64,000 nucleotides of DNA from Cordia subcordata (taxonomy: Eukaryota; Streptophyta; Magnoliopsida; Boraginales; Cordiaceae), in assembly GCA_028554755.1 (NCBI GenBank), contig JAPTOF010000009.1:13369501-13433500 (forward strand), given 5' to 3'. The position numbers were made by a program, and so were the translations under genes. Below are positions 47,885 through 59,241 of the stretch, one piece after another. Within the stretch, counting starts at the first letter, position 1. Every line of letters starts with the position of its first letter. The notes under the pieces were generated by a model. That model ran no database searches, was not told the origin of the DNA, and was given only the letters and a program-made list of their open reading frames with translations.

Positions 47885-49199
47885 TGTTAGCTAAATATTC
47901 ATTATTGATTTTGATGATGAAAATATATGCATTATTTCACTAAATAGCTTCTTGTGAAAATGAGATAATATCTAGTTGAAGCTTATGAAAGATTGGAGCA
48001 AATGTGCAAAAAAGCATTACTTGAAGAAAGAGAATGAGAGAAGGCATAAGGAGGAGAAGAGAAGTCATAAGGGGTACCGGACATTATTTTACTTCTTGCT
48101 CTCTTTGTGAAATGCCTATATATATTATGTGGACTTGGCTCAAAATCTTTTTCTTATTCATAGCAAAAATTTTCAAGTCTTGCACATTTGAAATAACATA
48201 TGCACAAATATATTTGAATGCACACATAGAGATAAAATGAGTTTTTGGGGTGTTTCAATTCACAACATGTGTTTACAAAATTATTCAAAATGATTTGGAG
48301 TTATAAAAATTGCACTTAAAATGATCTTTGCAAAAATCTGGCTTTACTTCACATTTTGAAGTGGCCGGACCCCCCAGCTGGCCGACCGGCTGACCGTGGT
48401 GGGTTGCCGGACAAAACAGAGAGGTGAAGAAAAAAGCCGGACCCCCTAACCGGTCGACCAGCTAAGGCGTTCGGCCTAGTTAGAGAAGGAAAAGGGTTAG
48501 CCGGACGACCCAGCCGGTCGACCGGCTGAACGGGTGCTGTAATAAATGCACTAGCCGTTTATTACCGTTCTGCTAAGAAAATCACTCCTTCTTCACCTAC
48601 CATAAACTCTATCCCCCAAATCTCTTTAAATACTCATTTAATACACTATCTAAACATCAATTGAAGTGTGCTAAAGTGTTTATCATCATACAATCCATCT
48701 TTGAGCCATTCTTGCCATATATTTGAGCTTTCAAGAGCTTATTCATATTCTTCTTGAAGAAAATTTCAGATTCAATTTTCTCTTAATTCTTGAGAATATA
48801 CACACTTTGAGAGTTGTAAACTTTGTAAGATTTATTCTTTAGAGCTTGTAAAGTGTGGGGAAATCCTAAAGAGTGAATCTCTTGGGTTCTTTGAAGTTGG
48901 GCTTCAAAGAGATTGTAAGAACTTGGTTTGTGCTTCACCAAGATTTGAAGAAGCATCTTAGTGGAGTTTTTGAAGTCCTAAGGGGAGCATCCTTGGGCGG
49001 TGGACGTAGGCTTGGCCGAACCATCTTAAATCGTTTGTTTCTCCTCTCCTCATACTTCCTTTTTTATACTTGCTTACTTTGATTACATTGTGTTTGACAT
49101 ATTGATTGTTAGAAATTGTAAATTTTCTGTGAATTTTTAAAAACGAAAATTAGTACTTATATCTTAATTCACCCCCCTCTTAAAATATTCGCACCCACA
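47885..49199 (+). repeat. 3' LTR of the SIRE-like element
   Basis: Direct repeat of 39333-40648, with scattered substitutions and small indels. Follows the polypurine tract at 47871-47884. Confidence 0.9.
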
Positions 49200-49204
49200 C
49201 ACAT

Positions 49205-49870
49205 AATTTACACACTGCACTAATTTCATGCGTTCCACACATCACACACATAACACATAATACAAATACTATGCAAACTACAAAGATTACATAGATTACA
49301 CACAAAAACTTACTACATATGTTTTACACACTATATGTATTACATGTAATACACATATTACATTAATAGTGCACTTGTTTTTACTTGTCTTCTATTTCTA
49401 TTTTTACGAAAAGTAAACTTATAATAGAAAACATGTTTCATTACATATTTGTATTTTTATTTTTGGAAAATAAAAATTATTTTCTACAAAATTCAAATTG
49501 TAAAAAAGTTATTTTTATCATTTTCTTAAATGCTTTTTAAAATAAACATACACATATACACACTAAGACATAAAAAATACTCTTTCTCTCATACACACAT
49601 GGACACACACCTCTTTCACGTATTCGCTCTCACATATAAACTCATATATTACATACATTTACACACACTCTCTCAAACAAATATTCTTATATATTATTTA
49701 CACATATACATACACACATTCTTGTTTCTACACACACACACACACAAACACTCAGATACATTCATTCATATACACACACATGCACATATTCATAAACCTA
49801 CATACATGTACTCATAAACACACTCTTACACATAAAGACATGTTCATACATGTACAACATACTACACATA
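49205..49870. repeat. CA/TA-rich simple-sequence tract
   Basis: Degenerate ACAC, ATACAC and CACATA words dominate, giving a His/Thr-rich artefactual open frame at 49530-49817. It continues the tract found left of the copia at 39240-39327. Confidence 0.8.
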
Positions 49871-50830
49871 GGTGTGGGGATATCTATTCCGAATTTGAAT
49901 CTTAATACACATCTGAACCCAATTAAATAATAAAATTACAAAAAAGTTTTAGATTTAGATATATCCAAACCCAATATTCAATAAAAGTGCTAGATATTGG
50001 ATAGGATTTTAGATAATTTTTTCCTTTTTGAACTCGATCCAAATACCCATACAGTTGCCATAATGGACATAACACTTCACCGCAATATTTTGACTAGTAC
50101 AAATATAAAGACACATGGTACGTAATATATTAATATGAAAAAATACAAATAAAAAAGAGAACAAATGCTTTTCACAAAATTAATAAGAAGTTAATCAACT
50201 CAATTAAGCTATTTGTGAGTAGGTTAGAGGTTAGATTAGATAACTGAAGTTAGTAATATATAAGTAGAATTATCAAGATGTGATATTTAGTTTAAGATAA
50301 ATAATTGCCATGCTTAAGTTAGATAAATATGTAGATATATTTGTATAGTTAATATTTATTCATTTTCTCTTTTTGTTTGGCTAATAGTTTGACATAAATA
50401 TTTTTGTATTTAAAATGATTTTATTGTTAAATATTTTGTATTTTAAAATGAATTTATTTGTGTATCACCATTATAAACTATCTTGTTTCTCTTATTGATG
50501 ATTAGTTAAGAATTTAATACATACTCTAGACTTTTTGTTTGCACATTAAAATTTTAACGTTTGATTTTATCTACTTTTTATTTAATGTAATTTGATGCTG
50601 GTGCATTAGTCTTAAATTAATGTTGTTGAATTGATAAATAATTACATAAGAAATCAACATTTTTTAACTTATATGTACCTAAAAATCTGAATCTAAAAGA
50701 CCCAAAATTCAAATATCCGATATCTGGCTAGATTTTTAATTTTCACTATCCAATTGAATATTTTTTCTCATCACCCAAATTTTGAATATTTGAATCCAAA
50801 CATTTGTATATCCAAATATCCAATTCGATT
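49871..50830. other. AT-rich DNA between CA-rich and TG-rich tracts
   Basis: Nothing coding. Words such as AAATATCCAAACCC recur at both ends in opposite senses (about 49900-50060 and 50690-50835). Confidence 0.4.
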
Positions 50831-51565
50831 CCACTCCTAACTACACACACATTATGCATATGGTATACATATGTCATATGTGTGAATGTGTGTAGTATAC
50901 ATGCTATTTAATATGTGTATGTTGTTTAGTGTATGCAATGTATGTAGTGTGAATTATATATATAATGTATGCATGTAGTATGTGTACTATGCATAATGTA
51001 TGTCATTGTGTATTTTGTAAATTGCACAAAGCATGTTGTGTATGCATTATATTTAATATTTGTAGTGTGTGTGATGAATGTAGTGTGTATGTATTGTTTA
51101 TGCATGTAATGTGTGTAGCAGTTTGTCTTATATGTAATATATGTTTGTGTATAATATGTCTAATATGTAGTATCTATTTATGATGTGTAATATGCACAGC
51201 ATATGCATTATGTATAATATGTGTAATGTGTATAATATATATAATGTATGCAATATATATAGTGTGTATATTATAATGTATGCAATATGTATAGTGTGTA
51301 TAATGTATATCATGTGCATATCTATGCATGTAACGTGTTTAATATGTATAGTATATGTGAAATATGTGACATGTTTGTAATGCATGTAAATGTGTAATAT
51401 GTGTTACGACTATAACACGTGTAGTTTGTAGTAGGCATAATATTTGTAGTATATGTGTGTAATGTTATGTGTAATATGTATAGCATTTGTAGTAGTGTGT
51501 AGTATATGTGTTGTGTGTGTCATTGTGTATATGTCTGTTACGTATAGTATGTGTAGTTTGTACAT
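50831..51565. repeat. TG/TA-rich simple-sequence tract
   Basis: About 700 bases of degenerate GTGTA, ATGTGTA, TATAATGTATG and GTAGTATGTG words. It is complementary in style to the CA-rich tract at 49.2-49.9 kb. Cys/Ile-rich open frames on both strands are compositional. Confidence 0.85.
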
Positions 51566-52387
51566 ATAAAACCAAAATTCACACAATATTTTAGGTTAAA
51601 TAATACTATGGCCCCTTATCTTTGTAGTGTTTGCCAATTGTTTCCATTATCTTTTATTTGTAATTAATTAGTTTGACAACTTATATTTTTGGTCTGTCCT
51701 TAGTTTGGAATTTTATTTTCATAAGGGAAAAAACACGTTACTTAATATGAGCTCGTATACTCCCGAAATCACAATTTTTTCAATGCTAAAAATGTTAAAG
51801 TGCACTAAAGCAAAACATCGAAAATCTATATTAGGGCTTTTAGTTAAGGTTTTTATCCTATTTCTTCTATTTGTAATTACTTCTCTCTCCAAATTGCAAA
51901 TTCTTTAATGTGAAGTCATAGATAGTTAGACCAATCGTTCACTACTGCAAGTTGTTGCGATTGCTACTAATACCAGTCAAAATGTAGAATACATAAGTTT
52001 TAAATTTATTTTTACATGTATGATTATAATATTGATCAAATGTTGTTATGGGCGTATATTTTTCTATAATGTCGTGCATATATTATTGTTTAATTTTTAT
52101 TATGGCATATAATATTGCTCGACTTTTTCTTTAATTGCATATAATATTTGTCAACTTTTTATTATTGCACATAATATTGGACCTATTATTACTGTTTGCA
52201 TATATTAGTTTTAATTTTTGCATGTTGCTTGTCTCATAAGTACAATTTTATTATTTTAATCAATTGAAATTCTTTTCTCTACGTTCTTGACATGATAATT
52301 GGGTTTAAATTTGAAGATACATTAAAAAGTCAAAGTAAAATTACTTAAAGGTGTTTATGTTATAGTTTAAAACTGAGTTTATATGCA
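51566..52387. other. Intergenic DNA
   Basis: No gene recognised. TATTATTG/GCATATAATATT words recur at 52070-52200. Confidence 0.4.
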
Positions 52388-55300
52388 TCAAAGTGGCCAT
52401 GTACGTTTACGATATTCTGATGGTGCCAGCAACAGAAATATGTTCCGGTACTATGCATTACGCAGCATACAATTCTTCATATACACTCCAATAATTTCTT
52501 GTGGCAATAATTTTATAGTTAACTAAACCATGCCAATACTAACTCAATGCTTCTATTAGACAATAGTGAAGAAACAATTTTGTAAAGAGAAATAGGGAAG
52601 GGGTATCTGCAATTTGAGGTTACCTGTTGAGGGAAATCACCATTGTCCATTTGCACATTGATTAACAATTTTGCCGCTTTATGCAAAGGAGTTGGATCCC
52701 TTTCAACCTAAATAATAAATGAAAAAGAAAATGTGGAATGTAGAAAAATTCAAGTATGAGAAGCAACCAAATATTTATCTTGTTATTTGGTGAATGATAA
52801 GTAATAACTCAAAGACATCCATAAGCAAAGAGATTATCCACACCAAAATTGATACTAACATGTTCAGCGTACATCAGACCTAGCATTGCCCATGATGTCT
52901 ACACTAGGTTTGTTCGACTACCTTCCAGTGGCGTGTATTTCTGGTTTCAAATGCATAAGGTATGGGCATTATTATAGGCTAAACATTCAGTGTTTTTCTC
53001 CAAGATATTATACATTAAATTCATGTGAACTAATATTTGAGTGATATCCTTTTTCGATTTGGCCAATTAATCCAAGATGTGATTATCTCACTAGCTCTTT
53101 CGATGGTTTAACCAGCAAAAATTTGGATTTCATGATGTTCTATTAAATGAATGATAGAAATAGATATTCAACTGACCATGCTTGGGCATGATTCAAAGCT
53201 TTCTCCCCAACCACCCTCATCGTTTTGTGTTGACAAGTAAAAGGTGATGACTTTTTGAATTGCTTCACTATTTCCATATGTCTTTCCAACAGCAACAAGC
53301 CCTTGTAAGACAAACATTGTGCTATAGAGGAAGCAGATTCCCGAATAATAGTACCTATGGTATTGTACATGAATGAAAGTAGACTAAACATTCTTTTATC
53401 GTTTTCACCATTTCACTTGTTCAAGTAACTTGTGAAATATACTTACCAAGAACCATCAGGCCATTGTTTTCCTTCAAGAAAACATACTGCATTTTCAATG
53501 GAAACTTCTATTTCTTTCTCTCGATGGCCTGGATATAAACGTTTGGACAGTACAAAAGCTTGGATTATAGATGCTATACTCTTGACATGCCTAAAGTACC
53601 AAATAATCAATATCAACCATTCATTTTGTTTTCTTGCTTAAACGAAGGAGAGTCTAGAAGAAATGGAAAGTGAGATATGACGATCTTACTCTTGCTTAAC
53701 GACAATGTTAGCAAAAGTTCTGAAGGATTCAAAACCTAAAAGAAAAGACAAATGGTTTGTTATATCAGCATGAATCCTTTCATGGAGTATTTATGCAAGA
53801 TGAATTGAGGTACTAGTAAACCATCTTTGATGCCAATTTTTTCAAAATGAGGCATTTGATGAAAATTATCTACAAATAAGGTTGTGGGACAAGTGGTTCC
53901 CAAATAACAAAACCACCACTTTCACGACTCTATATAGACAAAGAACATAATGAAGATAATAAGCTAACTTTAATATTATTTTATATATTGATACTGAAGG
54001 ATTGTTGTGTGGTTCAACCTTATATGACATATTAATGTAGTTAACAAAACCAAAAACTTTAAAAATTAGTATGTCTGTCTTACTTGTAGATAAAGGAGAA
54101 CGTTGACAGCTTCAGACAAGCATTTCCTGGGAGCTTTCTCTCAAGCAATTTCTTGAGACATTTGCGAAAGAAACAAAAGGCACTATTGAGAAGAAATAGA
54201 CATTCTGTGAAACAACTTTACATTGTGCCAACTATTTTCGGGTGAACGTTAACAAAATGGAAATAAAATTCAATAAATACCTTTAACGCTTTGACTGTGC
54301 AGTCAGACACAGCCCAACATTGATCTTGATCAGAGAAAGTCGAGGATCCTTAGTAAAGTGGCGATACATATTTCTGTGGTCTCCTTAGGGATTTTCTTTG
54401 ACTTGTGATTACTTAATGTAGAAATGTGCTTTTCTAAGACAATCTTTGTATTCCCCGACCATGCCACTTTTCATAATTGCTTGAATGGCAAGAGTACAAT
54501 CCCATAGTTGGCTACCAAAACTCTGGAGTGAGGAAAAATTTTCAAATTAGTCGTCAGCCAAGTGACATGTCTTGCTGCAAAAAGCAAACAACAATAACTG
54601 TTGATATACAAAGGATTAATATATTCAATCAGAATAAACAATTTTATCAAGAGTTAGACCTGCATTTTCATTCCATCTTCAGCAAGCCACAAGGAGTTGG
54701 GAAACTTGGCGAGGTGGCCCTTGAATTCATCACAATTTGAATTCTATGCCCACCAACACATCATTTGTAAACTCTAATTATTTAAGGCGCAATTATTATT
54801 GGAGTGATTGTATGTTCATCAAGGTCATTTCTGTTATATTATATCAACTCATACTAACCTTTTCAATTCTTACAATTGTAATATATCCGGTTTCTTCAGC
54901 TTTATAACACATATATTTGATTGTTTTGTGTAATGCTCTTTCTCTGATTTTATTGTTATTGGTTCACTAAAATAGTGAAGAGTGTCCTAGAGCAGATCTT
55001 GTATGAAAGTATATGGGTAGTATAGATCTTCCTGCATATGAAGGTCGAATCAAGTTCATACACTTCACTAAAAGAATCCCTTAATTGCAAGATTGCAATC
55101 AAAAAGGGGGAAAAAAAAAACCTTACAATAGTGATGGCGCACTTTATTCCTGTCTATATCATCAAACAACATCACATGAATTTGGTTTCTCAATGATACT
55201 ACGAGATCGGTGATTGGACCATGATATTTTCTCCCATACAAGTAATACATGGGCATGTAAGTTGCGCGGCAATAGCACAACATTTTTGCTGCATTGCATG

Positions 55301-55566
55301 AAAGTTTCAGAGTAAGACACAAACGTATTGGTCAACTTCAAAGACAAATACACATTAATGCTTAAGCAAGGCTTTCACATATGATCTTCAATGTCTCGAC
55401 ATGATAGATAAGCATAACATAATAATAACATTGAAATACAAATCTCTGTCCATCAAATAAGAATAAAATTGATATCATTACTTGGATGATAAGGCAAAAA
55501 TGAAAGAAATAACCTAAATTCTAGACACAATGAATTGCAGCTGTCCCACTCATACACTCCAAGCAC
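52388..55566 (-). pseudogene. Oxidosqualene cyclase pseudogene, exons 6 to 18 only
   Basis: Exon-by-exon counterpart of the intact OSC. Well-preserved exons: 6 (55482-55566), 7 (55122-55288, with KMLCYCR and [12 protein letters not shown] YYLYGRKY), 14 (53447-53590), 15 (53177-53354) and 17 (52624-52707). Damage: stops in exon 8 (CTC TAG plus a deletion), exon 9 (GCA TAG), exon 10 (two TAA), exon 11 (GCT TGA), exon 12 (terminal CAG to TAG, donor GT to AT), exon 16 (52860-52940, GTG TAG) and exon 18 (GCA TAG); a one-base deletion in exon 13; DCTAE changed to DCTVK; acceptor of exon 18 changed from AG to AA. Exons 1-5 are absent. Same strand as the intact gene, so an old local duplicate that cannot yield an enzyme. 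Confidence 0.95.
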
Positions 55567-55748
55567 CTATAAAAGAAAAAAATATATATAAGTAAACTTA
55601 AAAATAAGAATTGTAGAGGTTCAAATAACAATGAAAATTGTAATCAAGACTATTTATAACTTTAAAACCAAAACCAAGACCTAACAATTTTGAGAATCTT
55701 TAAGCATTACTCTAAATGTTAAGTTTCAAAAACCACAGTTAGCCAAAG

Positions 55749-56791
55749 TGTTAATTAGGTGGCCCGTATTCTTGGAGTACAAGAAAGGCCGAAACCTAAT
55801 TGTTAATTAGTTGATCCATATTCTTGGGACACAAGAAAGGCAGGTTACCAAAATAGCACATAATAAACACATTACCTTCTTTGTGCAATAGAATCTTTAT
55901 GAAACTTGTGTATTATAAAAAGAGGCCAAGACATTGTATTATGTGTGTAGAAGTGGCAAACGGGCACCCGCGGACCAACCCGACCCGTTTAGCGAGGGTT
56001 ATGCGATTCCGCGGGTTGGGTCGGTCGGGTTGGATTCATGCGGGTGCCTACATCCCTCATCCGCACCAACGGCCTCGGGGGTTCGCGGGTTCGGGGGTTG
56101 ATCCGCTTAATTTTTTAATATTTTAATATTATTTAAAAATAAATAAAACCAAAAAAATTAAGTAGTAATTAATAAATACTTGTGACTTGTTTGACAAAAA
56201 AAAAAAAATTAGGCACCTAAAAATACTTAAAGTTAATGAACTAAATGTTACAAACATAATCGATAATTTAAAATCGAAATTAAACACCTAATCACAAACT
56301 AACATTAACAAAATAAGACAACAATTACCATATTCCGTAGCTACAATCAAAGCCTCAAATATGGCTGCTAAGGTTGTAAACTATAAAGTGCAATAAGAAG
56401 AAAAAAAACTTAAAGTTTCTAACTTTAAACTTATATGTATTTAAAAAAAAAAACACTCACGAGTCAACCCGCGGGTGACCCGTGGTTCAACCCGCACAAC
56501 CCTCCCTTAGCATGAGTCAGGTCGGGTCCACCCGTTTACCTTGCGGGTTATAAAATACTAAACCCTAACCCTACATTTTTGCGGGTTAAACAGGTCAACC
56601 CGCGGGTTCCGACCCGTTTTCCCACCTCTATATGTGTGGGGGAGGAGCCAAATAGAGAGTCTTGTAATATTCGCTATTAGTAGTGGAATTATTCTTTGTT
56701 GCCCGTAAATGTAGGCTTTAAGGCCGAACCATGTGAATCTCTTATATGTTTTCTTCTCATGTTCTTCGTTTGTACATGTTTTTTCCTAACA
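55749..56791. mobile_element. Copia-type LTR fragment, copy 1, split by a hAT element
   Basis: TGTTAATTAG at 55801 to CCTAACA at 56791. The first about 52 bases occur twice (55749 and 55801). It matches 58824-59123 on both sides of the hAT insert. GGCCGAACC-ATGT and TTTTCTTCTCATG near its end resemble copia LTR 3' regions. No internal copia domain follows. Confidence 0.55.
55940..56638. mobile_element. Non-autonomous hAT element, 8-bp duplication TATGTGTG
   Basis: The 683-bp element at 55948-56630 has inverted ends TAGAAGTGGCAAACGGG and TAGAGGTGGGAAAACGGG. TATGTGTG lies on both sides (55940-55947 and 56631-56638). The subterminal 80 bases at each end are GC-rich and full of ACCCGCGGGT/GACCCG words. 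No transposase. The paralogous sequence at about 58956-58967 is the empty site. Confidence 0.9.
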
Positions 56792-56911
56792 CTAATTAAA
56801 ATTGTTTAGTAAGGAAAAGAAATAAAAACTTATAAAGAACATAATTAACTTAAAAATATTGAAATTCAATTTAAATGTAATAAAAAAAAGGCAAAAAATA
56901 AAATGAGTCAA

Positions 56912-57794
56912 TGATGGGTGCCGAATCTACCAAAAATAAAATTCTTTCTCTCACTATTTGCGATAGTGGCGAGAAGGGTCGAACTTACAAGGATTGGTTT
57001 ATAAAATATACTTTTGATTCCAAGATAGAAAAACAAGTGAAATACAAGAAAGAGGGGGATTGTCAATTAAAATTAAACAAACAATAAACAAAAAAACTAA
57101 AAAAAACTAATAACATATTAAAAATAAAGCAAGACAATTAAAAGAGAAATTAAATAGTTTAATGACCTAGCCTTGGGTATATTCTCCATTTAGGCCTATA
57201 AATCTGATCTTAGATGCAAAAATGACTTTTGCTTATTTTGATAAACTAGTTATGGTCGTCTGTGCGGCCTAACAACCTAATCTTTCCTTTCACTGTTGAT
57301 AATTGGTTAAACCCCCTATCATTTTTCCCACTATTATCTTACCTATTAGACGATTTGACCTCCGAAGATGTTCGCAGGGTCTATCTAAAGACGGCACTAT
57401 AACTCTAAAAAGGATCTGATTCTAAAATTCGATTCTTTCGTGGCAATCGCTTAGTTAGATTGGGTGTTTACACAGAAGACCTACTTATCATTTTTATTAG
57501 ATTAATTAAATTAATCTATTTCGCTACCTATCATAAAGTAATTGAATAATATCACGCAAAATTAAACAATCACTAGACAATATTAATTCTTAAATCATAA
57601 ACACACAAATACCAAAATAAAGCAAAAGAAGGAAATAAGTTAGATCTCGCAAATTTTCGGCTAGAGTAAAAGTTTGGCAGATAGGCGCCTAGAAGAAACA
57701 AAATATTTTCTAGAAAAATAATGAATAAAAGTTTCAATCATTTCTATGTAGTTCGCCGGAGAATTTATAGAAAAATATCTAACCTAGAAGTTTA
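56912..57794 (-). mobile_element. LTR copy 1 of a gypsy-type element, 5'-truncated
   Basis: Starts (plus sense) TGATGGGTGCCGAATC and is collinear with 59242-60130. It stops near 57794, where an inverted LTR copy begins, so about the first 40-50 bases of the LTR (minus sense) are missing. Confidence 0.75.
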
Positions 57795-58640
57795 TGATTA
57801 CAAAATTCCATGAGATCTAACCTTTCACTTTTATTTTGGTACTTATGTGTTTTATGGTTTAAGAATTAATATTATCTTCGTGATTGTTCAATTTGGTGCC
57901 AATTGTTCAATTACTAGGTGATAGGTAGCCAATGAGAAAGATTCGATAATTGATCTAATTAATCTAAAAATAGTGGTAATCAAGTTTCTTGTGAAAGGGC
58001 ATAATCTAACTGAGTAATTTCTGCCAAAAAATTGACTTTAGAATTAAGTCTTTTGAGAGCTCTAGTGCTACCTTTAGATAGACCCTATAAGCATATCTGA
58101 AGGTTAGACCATCTAGTAGGTAATGTGATAATTGGAGAAAAATCATATGTGGTTTAAATCATTATCAATACTAAAAAGAAAGATTAGGTTGTTAGGTCAT
58201 GCCGACGACCATAGCTAATTTATCAAAATAGGTGAAAGTTATTCTTGCATCTAAGATCAGGATTGTAAACCAAAACAATGATTATACCTAACACTAGGCT
58301 TCAAATCTATTGATTTTCCCTTTTAATTGATTTTCCAATCTTGTTTTGATTTTCTTTTGTGAAATTAAATTTTATTTTACGTTAATTTAATTTTTATTAA
58401 ATCTGTCTAGTGTATGCGCTCGCACGTAAGGGTCAGGTGTATTGTCCAAACTTGCATTCTTTCAACTTTTAGCATTAAAATTCCCTTTTTTGCTTGCAAC
58501 TTACCTGATTAATTTACTTGGCATAATAAGCATTCTCTAAATCAACCAATCTATGTGGATTTGACTCTTTCTTACCACTTGTATAAACTAATTTTGCGAG
58601 ATAAGAATAAGGTATTTTTTTGTGGTTTTGACACCCATCA
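57795..58640 (+). mobile_element. Inverted LTR copy of the same family, head to head with copy 1
   Basis: The reverse complement of this segment matches the LTRs at 56912, 59242 and 60410. GTTGTTAGG..ACGACCATA and ATGCAAGAATAAC appear inverted. It ends ACACCCATCA at 58640, the LTR 3' terminus in plus sense. It lacks the first part of the LTR and no primer site follows it. Confidence 0.7.
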
Positions 58641-58823
58641 AGAAGATTTCTAACCATGAGAATTCGTCAGATATAATGACCAAGGTGGTCCCAGTCAGCA
58701 AGTTCAACCATTGCTTGGACTTGGTTGCTATTTGTGATTTGGAGCACTGAGCCCCATAGGGGACATTTGGCAGCAGGGATGGTGATATGATGATTGGAGC
58801 AAACACATGCCAAGGTAGAGATT

Positions 58824-59123
58824 TGTTAATTTGGTGGCCTATATTCTTGGGACACAAGAAAGGCAGGTTACCAAAATAGCACATAATAAACAGGTTACCT
58901 TATTTGTGCAATAGACTCTTTCGGAAACTTGTGTATTGTAAATAGAGGCTAAAACGTTGTATTATGTGTAAGAGAGGAACCAAACAAAGAGCCTGGTAAT
59001 ATTCGCTATCAATATTTGAATTGCTCTTTGCTGTCCGTGGACGTAGACTTTAAGGCCGAAACTTGTAAATCTCTTATGTATTTTCTTCTCATGTTCTTCG
59101 TTTGTACATGTTTTTCCCTAACA
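58824..59123. mobile_element. Copia-type LTR fragment, copy 2 (no hAT)
   Basis: TGTTAATTTGG to CCTAACA, 300 bases, parallel to 55801-56791 without the hAT insert. The DNA that follows, up to the gypsy-type LTR at 59242, also matches copy 1, so the two blocks are a segmental duplication. Confidence 0.6.
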
Positions 59124-59241
59124 CTAATTAAAATTGTTTAGTAAGGAAAAGAAATAAAAACTTATAAAGAACATAATTAACTTAAAAATATTAAAATTCA
59201 ATTTAAATATAATTTAAAAGGGAAAAAATAAAATGAGTCAA

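Larger units (their letters stand above)
39328..49204 (+). mobile_element. Full-length SIRE-like Ty1/copia retrotransposon (9.87 kb), inactivated
   Basis: The element at 39333-49199 is flanked by the exact duplication CACAT (39328-39332 and 49200-49204). Two LTRs of about 1,316 bases start TGTTAGCTAAATATTC and end CACCCACA. A Met-tRNA primer site (TGGTATCAGAGC, 40651) and a polypurine tract (AAAAAGGGGGAGAT, 47871-47884) are in place. Order: gag, protease, integrase, reverse transcriptase, RNase H, extra ORF. Domain order is copia type. Size, long gag with coiled coil, long LTRs and the extra downstream ORF point to the SIRE/Maximus lineage. Multiple nonsense and frameshift changes mean it cannot move on its own. 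The LTRs differ by a few percent by eye, so insertion is not very recent. Confidence 0.9.

Noticed and set aside
49530..49817. His/Thr-rich 95-aa open frame
   Set aside because: Compositional artefact of the CA-rich tract.
51128..51385. Overlapping Ile/Tyr- and Cys-rich frames on both strands
   Set aside because: Compositional artefact of TG/TA-rich repeats; both strands open equally.
14774..55566. Complete triterpene biosynthetic gene cluster
   Set aside because: No cytochrome P450 (heme-binding motif), glycosyltransferase or acyltransferase reading frame was seen between or beside the two OSC copies; only the OSC duplication is supported.
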